From Gordionus sp. m RMFG-2023 (taxonomy: Eukaryota; Nematomorpha; Gordioida; Chordodea; Parachordodidae), in NCBI RefSeq assembly GCF_954871325.1, contig NC_088779.1, forward strand, positions 7,690,846 through 7,754,845: a DNA stretch of 64,000 nt. The letters are read 5' to 3'. Below the pieces are notes generated by a model. The model was not told the DNA's origin. It did no database searches and saw only the letters and a list, made by a program, of their open reading frames with translations. A program made the translations under genes and the position numbers. Shown here in pieces: positions 50,301-59,300 of the stretch. The stretch's first letter is position 1. Each line of letters begins with the position of its first letter.

Positions 50301-53300
50301 TCATCAATTTTACCTAAATATTAAAGTATTTAGATAATTTTCATTTCAGAATATTTTTTTTTTTAAAAAAACTTAATATTTAGGATATTAATTAAATATT
50401 TTCAATCAAATTGACAACAAGTGATAGAAGAAGTCGCTCCAGGTATGAATATTTTTTTTATGAAAAATAAATATATACCTTAAGAAAATATATGAGCAAA
50501 AAAGAGTAGAGATAGAAAATAATATGAAACTTTGAAATAAATTTATGAAAAAGGAAATGAATGTTCTAAAGTTGTTATACAAAATTCAATTAAAGAAGAT
50601 ATAAACATGACGATTTAAATTATTCATTTATTATTAATAAAATGATTATTACATTTTAGAAAAGAGGGTTAATAATTTGGCAAATAATTTTATATTTTTA
50701 ATTAAATTGATCAAGTGGTACAAGAAGTTGCTCCAGATAAAAATACTTCTTTTATGAAAAATTACTCATATACCATTATGAAAATATAAGAATTAATAAG
50801 AGGACTAAAAACAAAATTAAATTTTGAAATAAATTACGGAACGAGAAAATTATAATTCAAGATGTCATTTTGAATTCATCAGAAAATTAGTTGGAGAAGT
50901 GTTAAATGTGGTGATTTTCAGTATTCCTTAATTTTACGGTCATATTCAAGTATTTAGATAATTCTTGGTATAGTAAAAGTTGCATTATGAAAAATTGCCT
51001 ATATTATATCTTAATTAATAAAATATAAGAACATATGCGAGGGCGTAGAAAACAAAACTTAACTTTAAAATATATTTATGGAAAGGAAAATATGGAGTTC
51101 TAAAATTTTTATACATCGAAATTTCAATTAGAGAAAATATAAACATGGCGATTACATTATTTTATTAATTTAACACTATAAAAATTTTTATATAAATTTA
51201 TTAAATTTTTTTTTTTTAAAAGTTTAAATCTTCGGATAATAAACAATATATGGTGGTGTATCTTTCTTGCAATAGGCTAATTAAATAAGAACCAAATATC
51301 AGAATTAAAAATAATTTTCAATTTTTAATAATAATTACTTAGGGCTACACTAATTTTATGGTAATTAGTTGAGACCGCTATGAATCATATTGGTAAACAT
51401 CAATAAATTGGACAATTACCTGTGCAAATTTTGATATAAAAAGGACAATTTATTATGGTTGCGGAGCTCCATTTCTTATTTTAGTTCACCTATATTGTAA
51501 AATAAGATTGTTTATCACTGTAAGTCACATTGTTTAGCGATTCAGCAAACATTTATTAGGCGTTAAAATTTTTATTTGTTAAATTCTAGCCAAAAAAAAA
51601 TATTAGTCTAATATGAATCATTTTTTTTGTTTAGAGAATCTTATATTATATCCAAAGAAAATAATCTTAAATTTAAACTTATATTCATTTATTTTTTCGT
51701 TGTTTAATAAATATATTTTATATAATTACAAAATATTTTTAGCAATAATACTTTTATATAAATTAATAGATTGTGATCTTCACTAATTATATTGTAACTA
51801 AATCTAATTTGTAACTCTAGCAAAATATGCTTCAGTTTATAAGAAAATGAGTAATAAATAAATATCATTTTCTAAATTAAAACCTAAGTAGGTAATTGGA
51901 TTTGATTATAAATAATTACTTTGTGATTACTCTCAAGCTATTTAATAAGATTTTGAGGATTTGACAATTCGGTAATTTATTCTAAGCTTTCTAGCGCCTA
52001 TTTATAACTTTCGTTCTGGAGATAGATGCTTTCTTTCCCGTCATCTTATTATTCTACATTCAATATAATCCTAAATGAGTATATTTTACATTTTAGCATT
52101 AGAAAGTAAGTTATTTGATTTATTATTCTCAAAGATTTCAAAATATTTTAATTTTTCCTAACTTATAATATAATCACGTTATATTTTTAATATTGTCAAT
52201 TGTATATAATATAAATTATAATCTACTCGTTTTTTAGACTTAATGATATGTAAGATATTTTAAATAGTTTACTATCTTAAGGTCACGAAATTATTTTATA
52301 AGGAAAAATCAGCAGCTTACTAGTTTGATTAATTTTGGATATGTAAATTTATGTAATATTCCTAACATCAGTGGCCCCCCACACTTTCTAAAAAATGGAA
52401 GCAGAATGCCATCCTAAAAAATACCCCCCCCCTCCCACCCCTATAATTTTTATTGCATCAATTTTTAATATATATAATATAAATAAAATGTGAAAAAAAA
52501 TATATTTTAAAAATTTTATATTTTAAAAATAATTTAGATAAATTAGAGGAAGAGAAAGCGAAAGAATTTATATTTTATCTATATTTAATTGTTTAAATAA
52601 ATTTTTTTCCATTGATAAAATGGTCAAATTATTAAGAAAAGAATCTTTCATGGTACTACGAAGTGTCTGGTTTTAATTAATTTAATTTTACTCATGACCT
52701 TTTAGGAAGTACATGAGGTAGTAAAAATGGTTAATAAATATTTATATAAAATTGTTAAATTAGGGAAAGCAGAAAAAAAGTAGATGATAAGGTAAAATAA
52801 GCGAATAGTTTTTCCAGTCTGAATCATAAGTGTCAGAATTATCATCATCAGAAGAAGCTATTTTAATTAAATAAATTTACAATTCTCAGAATCTGACAAA
52901 TCTTTAGATTCTTTAACCTCTAGGTCACGAGTAATAATTATATCCCCCGTTTAAGCCATCTTATAAATATTTCAAAACTTCAACATTTCTTAAAAAATTT
53001 GACTTGAATTTAAATGGTAAAATTCACAAATATCTTCGATATCATTTTTAATGATTGATTTTTCCGCCATTCTCTTAAATGGAAAAAATGATGTTTGAAT
53101 CAAAAATTTAATAGATTCATCATTAAATTTAAACTGCATAATAATCAAATATGTGCAGCATAAAACAAAGTGGTTTTAAAGCTAAAATAAAATATTACAT
53201 TTAATGATGAAAGTATATATACCTCTCCTTTTTGGATTGTAATATATGAAGTCTAGAACTTTCAAAATCAAAAGGTAGATTTTCTCCTTTATAAAATCTT

Positions 53301-56300
53301 GTGCCTTTTAAAAACTTCAAAAAATTTAGTGTCACGGAGCCAAGTTTGGTTATTATATTCTTTTTAATATCGAGACACTTTTTCCTGTACAATATGTCTA
53401 TCATATCTTATTAACAAATCTATTGATTCTTATTATGAAACATCATGATATCAACTATGAGTGAAGAGCACATTCAATCTCATTTTGGAATTTTTTTTAT
53501 AACCATATTTTTCATGGTTTCAATGAGAATATTTATGTTATTATACGATAATAGATTTGACTGTAATATCGATTTTAATCCTTATTTTTTTATCCCTTTT
53601 TCTTTATTTTGTTGTTTATACATTTTGAGAGCAGGTTCAAAATCTGCAACGAGTTTAATAAGGACTATCATATTGCCTTCTTTTGCATGTTCTCCCAGAA
53701 GGCTTGGTTACGAGATATTAAATAACCTATACATCCTTTTATTATTCTTATGATAGAAAGGTTATCATCCACACATTCTTTCTGGGGTATTATAAATTGT
53801 AATATGGAATTTTTATTGTGAGAAAGCCTTTTAATCAGCCATATATGTGCCTGTGAAGAATAATGAAAACAACATAATTTAATCGACCAAAATTTGGTCT
53901 CGACTTTATGATTCCGTTAATACATATTAAATTAAATAATAAGTGTGTGGGGGGGGGGTTACTATTACATTTATAAACCAGAAATAACTAGTTTATGTAT
54001 GGATGTAGCAATACAATAAAAAAATTAAATTATTAAATAAAGTACCACCATTCAAATTTTTAGTAAAAAAAATATTCAATTTATTAAATAAAAATAATTA
54101 CAATTGGTAAAAAAAATACTAAAAGTAATATTAATCTTAATTTATCGAAATCATTCATAAAAACTTGTTTAATAATATAATTAATGTTAAAATAAGAAAT
54201 GTTGGCTATTAATTCTTATTTTAATAGTTAATTATGTTAAAGAAAGCTTTTAGTTAATTATTATATTAGAATATTTTAATTTAATAATAAATTTTCAGAT
54301 AAATTATATATTTAATAAAATTATTAACAAGTGATACGTGAAATTTCTCCAGGTAGTAAACTTTTTTATATTACCTTTAAGAAAATAAACGAACAAAAAA
54401 AGGGTAAGAAAGAATATAAATTGTATCTTTGAAATAAATTCGTGGATGGTAAAAAGTATAGTTGAATATATCATATTCAAAATGTGAGTTAGAGAATATA
54501 AATAACGGCTATCATTATTAATTATTCTTATTTTTAGTTAAATCATAATTTCAGATTTTTTTAAAAAAGACTTAATCATTTTTGGATATTAATTTCATAT
54601 TTGTAATCAAAGGTTATAAATAATTACTTTATGATTCCTCTCAAACTATTTAATAATGATTTTGAGGATTTGTTTATAATAATATTTTATTCCAAGATTT
54701 TGGAGTTCATTTATCACTCTCTTTCAAGGGTAGGTGCTCTCTTTCCTCTGACCTTATTATTCTACATTCAATATAATCAAACAGAGTTTATTTTACATTA
54801 TAGTATTAGAAGGTAAAGTATTTGATTTATTAATTCTCGAAGATTTCAAAATATTACAATGTTTCATAAATATATTTATATTATATTATATTTTTACAAT
54901 TGTCAATTGATATTTAAATTTAAACCTACCTTTAGACTTAATGATAAGTAAGACTTTTAAATTGTTTACTATCTTATAGTCACTATACATATTTTTAAGA
55001 AAAAATGAGCAGTTTACTAGTTTAATTAATTTTGGAGATTTTAAGCAAATTTATACAATATTTATAACCTAATTATTCGATTTAAAAATAGATATAAATG
55101 TTGGCAATTTACACAATTTATTATTCTAACTTTTAATCATGTTAAAGAAAGCTTTTCGTTAATTATTATTTCAGAATATTTTAAAAAGAATTTAATAATA
55201 AATATTCGGATAAATTTTGATCAAATTGTTAACAAGTGGTACTATACCATTATGAAAATATATGAACAAATAAAAGGGCGATAAAAAATCAAATTGTGTC
55301 TGAAATAAATTTATGGGGCCTATAAATTATAGTTAGAATTTCATATTCAAAATTTCAGTTGGAGAAAAATATGGCTATGTACATTATTAATCATCTTAAC
55401 GTTAAACATATTAGAGTGTTTAGTTAAATAATTATTTCAAATTTTTAAAAATAATGGTTAATAATTTTCGGATAATACTCTTATATTTATAATAGAATTG
55501 TTAACAAGTGGAAGATGCTCTAGATACAAATATTTCTTTTATGAAGAATTACCCATATATCATTTAGAAAATATATGAATAAATAAAAGGACGAATAAAT
55601 TAAATTTTGAAATATATTAATTGAGCGAGAATGTCATTTTGAATTCATCAGAATATCAGTTGTAGAAGTGTTAAATCTGGTGATTTTCAGTATTCATTAT
55701 TTTTACCTTCATATTAAAGTATTTTGTTGAATATGTTGATCGATGTTATTTTATTATTTATTTTGGCAATTGATTTATTTTTTTATATATCAATTTGTAT
55801 TTAAATTTAATCGGTGAAAATTTTATATTAACATTTTTTTATATACATCAATTTGTATTAGTCATTTTTTTATTATTGTTTAAAAAAAAGTAAAGGGATA
55901 AAAAAAAATGTAATGGAGCTTGAAATAAAAATGTAATTTATCATATAATAAAATTTAAATTATGATTAAAAATAAAATGTATTATAATTATCTAAAAATA
56001 AAACGTGGAATTAATTCAATTCCAACATATTTAAATAATTCTAAGAAGATAATAAAATAAATTTTTTGGATAAATTTTATATTTCAAAATAATTGTTAAG
56101 AAGTATAGTACAATTTGCATTATGAAAAATTGCCGATATTATATCTAAATTATAAACTATAAAAACAAATGCGAGGGCATAGAAAACTGAATTTAACTTT
56201 GAAATAAATTTATGGAAAGGAAAATGGATAGTTCTATAAGTTTTTATGCATAAAAATTTCAATGAGAAAATATAAACATGAGGATTTACATTATTCATAA

Positions 56301-59300
56301 ATAAGCTTTTAGATAATTTTATTTTAAGATTTTTTTTTAAAAAGTTAATGATAAATTTTAGTATAATAATTATTATTTAATCAAATTTGCAATAAGTGAT
56401 AGTAGAAGGTGCTCCAGGTTTAAGTATTTCTTTTGTGAAAAATTAACCATATACCTTTAAGAAATTACCTGAATAAATGAAAATCAAATTTTGAAAATTT
56501 ATTGAGTTCAAAACTCCTACATCTAAATTTTTATTAGATAAGGTTCGATTTACAGTATTCATTATTACTGTAATATTAAATTAATAATTATATATTTTAA
56601 ATTGGAAACAAGGGATAGAACAAATTTCCGCAGGTAAGAATATTTCTTTTATAAAAAATTAAGCGTATACCTTAAAAAAAATATTTGAGCAAAATAAAAA
56701 TATGAGATAGAAAATAAAATGAACTTTGAAATAAATTCATGGAAAGAAAAATGGGTAGTTCTAAAAGTTTTTAAAAATCTTAATTTCAATTTGAGAAGAT
56801 ATATGCCTGACTATATACATAATTCATTTAATTTTAGCTTAATATTAAAGTTTTTAGATGTTTATTTCACAATTTTTAATTAAAAAAAAGTTAATAATAA
56901 GATTTAGATTTAATTTTATATTTTTAATCTTTGCAACATATTCTAGAAGCTGTAGCTCCAGGTTTTTTTATTGAAAATTATCTATATACCATTTTGAAAA
57001 TATATTAAAATGGAGTTAATAATAAATTTTTTATTTTAATTTTATAATTTTAATCAAATTTGCAACAAGTGATAGAAGAAGTTGCCCCAGGTAGAAATAT
57101 ATTTTTTTTTAAAAAAATGCCCATTTACCTTTGAGAAAATTTATGGGCAAAACAAGAATATGAGAAAGAAAACAATATGTAACTTTGAAATAAATTTGAG
57201 GAAAAAAAATAGTTTAAAATGTCATATTTTTAATGTCTCAAAATTTCAATAATTATGGAGATTTTCATTAATCAATATTTATACAGTTAATTAAACTCTT
57301 CCACGTAGGTTTACCTATTCATTATAGAATTTAGTAAAGAGAATCTTATATTTTCTCCAGAAGATATATATTAAAAGAATTTTTACTATTAGTTCAAATG
57401 AATTCCTTAAAATTATATAGGACTTCGTTCTCTTAGAAAAAATAGTGATAAAATATTTCGAGATATTATTTTACAATATCTCTATAACAAATTTACTATA
57501 ATTAAATTTAATTCTGTTCAATGAACTATGTTTTTTATACAAAATTTAAATAATTAAAAAAAGATTTCATAATGTATTAAATTTATTTTCTATAAAAAAA
57601 TGATTCTATAGTTTGACATTTTAATAATAACTTTTCCATGAAATTTACATATTTAAAAAATAACTATTTTCCTCTTTAAATAAATCTCCAATTTCATGAT
57701 CATCAAAACAATATAAGTGCTTTAATTCTTTAATTATTTAAATTAGTTGATGAAAATCATCCTTATCAACCTGATCCTGAGGATGGTATAGAAGAAGATA
57801 TGGAAATAGAGGTGGCTGAAGATAATGATATAGAAGAAAATATAGAAATAGATGTGATTCAAGATAATAATTTAGCAATTGAAGGTTTTCAAATTTTTAT
57901 TTAATACTGTATATTAAGGATTATAAATCAGCATTTAAATATTCCTGTCTCAATATTTTTTCATTAAAAATGATTAAAATAAAAATAGTCAAGCCATTAT
58001 CGTCTTATTTTTTTTCATAGATCATAGAAAGGTTTGGACATGTAATTGCCAAATATTTAGTCAATGGTCTTTTTGAATATAAAGCCATATTTCAAAATTA
58101 AGCTCATTGTTCTGCATGAATATCCTATTTATTCTAATTCAGGAATTAAACTTGGACATTTTGACCCCCCCCCCCCCTCAAGGCTATATTTTATAAATTT
58201 AAGTTCGTTTTTCACTATTTATTTAGAAAATTAGCTCATTATTTTTTAGGGGATTAAAGGCGTTTAATAATTAAAGTTGTATTTTAAATAACTAAAATGT
58301 TTGGTGTTATTTTAATGGAAAAATTTAAAATGGAGAATCTTTTTATTTTAGTTAATATTTATTTAAAAATTAATATTTAAAAATTTTCGGAATCAATTTT
58401 CAGATTATACTTTTATATTATTAATTAATTTAAATTGTTAAAGTAATAGAAGATGGTGCTCCAGGTAGGAATATTTCTTTTCAAAAAAATATTAATATAC
58501 CTTTAAGAAATTATTTGAACAGAATAATTGATGGAGAAAAAAAACAATATGTAACTTTTAATTAATTTTGGAGAGAGAAAAGGGTTGTCGTGTTTTTGAG
58601 TGGAAATTTGAATTGTAGAGGGTATCATTATAGCGATATACATTACTCATTAATTTTACCGTTTTATTAAAGTTTATAAACAATCCTTATTTCAGATTTT
58701 TTTTAAAAAAAAGAGGTCAATAATGAATTTTCGAATAATAATTTTGTTCTTCTTTAAATCGTTAGCAAATGATACGTCTAATTTCTCTAGATGGAATATT
58801 TCCTTTATGAAAAATTACCCATATACCCTTTAAGAAACTATTAGAACATCGGAGGTCAATAAACATAATAAAATATAACTATGAAATAAATTTATGGGAA
58901 GAGAAAAGGATAGTTTAAAATGGTGTTGTTAAACCGCCCGATTTGGGTCATAAAAAAGGTGTCGCTAAAATTATTAAGCAAAATAACTTTTTCTAAAGAT
59001 CGCAAAATGATTTGTAAACTCTATTTTCCTCTCAAGTCTTACATAATATTATTTTAGACTAAAGTTTAGAGTTGTTTTTAAAAATCGATCTATTTACATT
59101 AGTTCAAAATATCATATTTCTAAATGAATCAAAATTTCGATTGGAGAAGGGTATGAAAATCATATTAAAGCTTTTAGTTAACCTTTATGTCAGAATATTT
59201 TAAAAAGAAGTTAATAATAAATTTTCCAATAATAATTTTATATTTTTAATCAAATAATAAACTAGTGGTACAAGATTTTGCTCCAGGTAGGAATACTTTT

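Larger units (their letters stand above)
52370..53965. mobile_element. probable TIR element inserted in the third large copy
   Basis: AGTGGCCCCCCACACTTT at the left and AAGTGTGTGGGGGGGGGG at the right form inverted, homopolymer-bearing ends, and the flanking sequences continue the interrupted array copy (TTATGTAATATTC before, TATTACATTTATAACC-like after). The interior is unrelated to the array and has coding-like minus-strand frames. No exact target duplication could be set. Confidence 0.5.
44540..54600 (+). repeat. three large tandem duplications within the array
   Basis: The landmark TCTTATATTATATYCAAAGAAA recurs at about 44,575, 47,130 and 51,640, and each is followed in the same order by an ATTGTAACTCTAGCAAATTA block, the CATTCAATATAATCCTAAC block, a 9-nt micro-exon, a GAGCAGTTTACTAGT block, and then several 300-bp units. 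A partial fourth copy starts near 54,605. Copies B and C differ by insertions (47,270-48,425 and about 52,370-53,960), which therefore post-date the duplications. Confidence 0.75.

Noticed and set aside
56077-56298. Minus-strand 73-codon frame within the array
   Set aside because: It covers intron sequence of a decayed repeat unit; the equivalent is closed in other copies, as also for 61631-61816.
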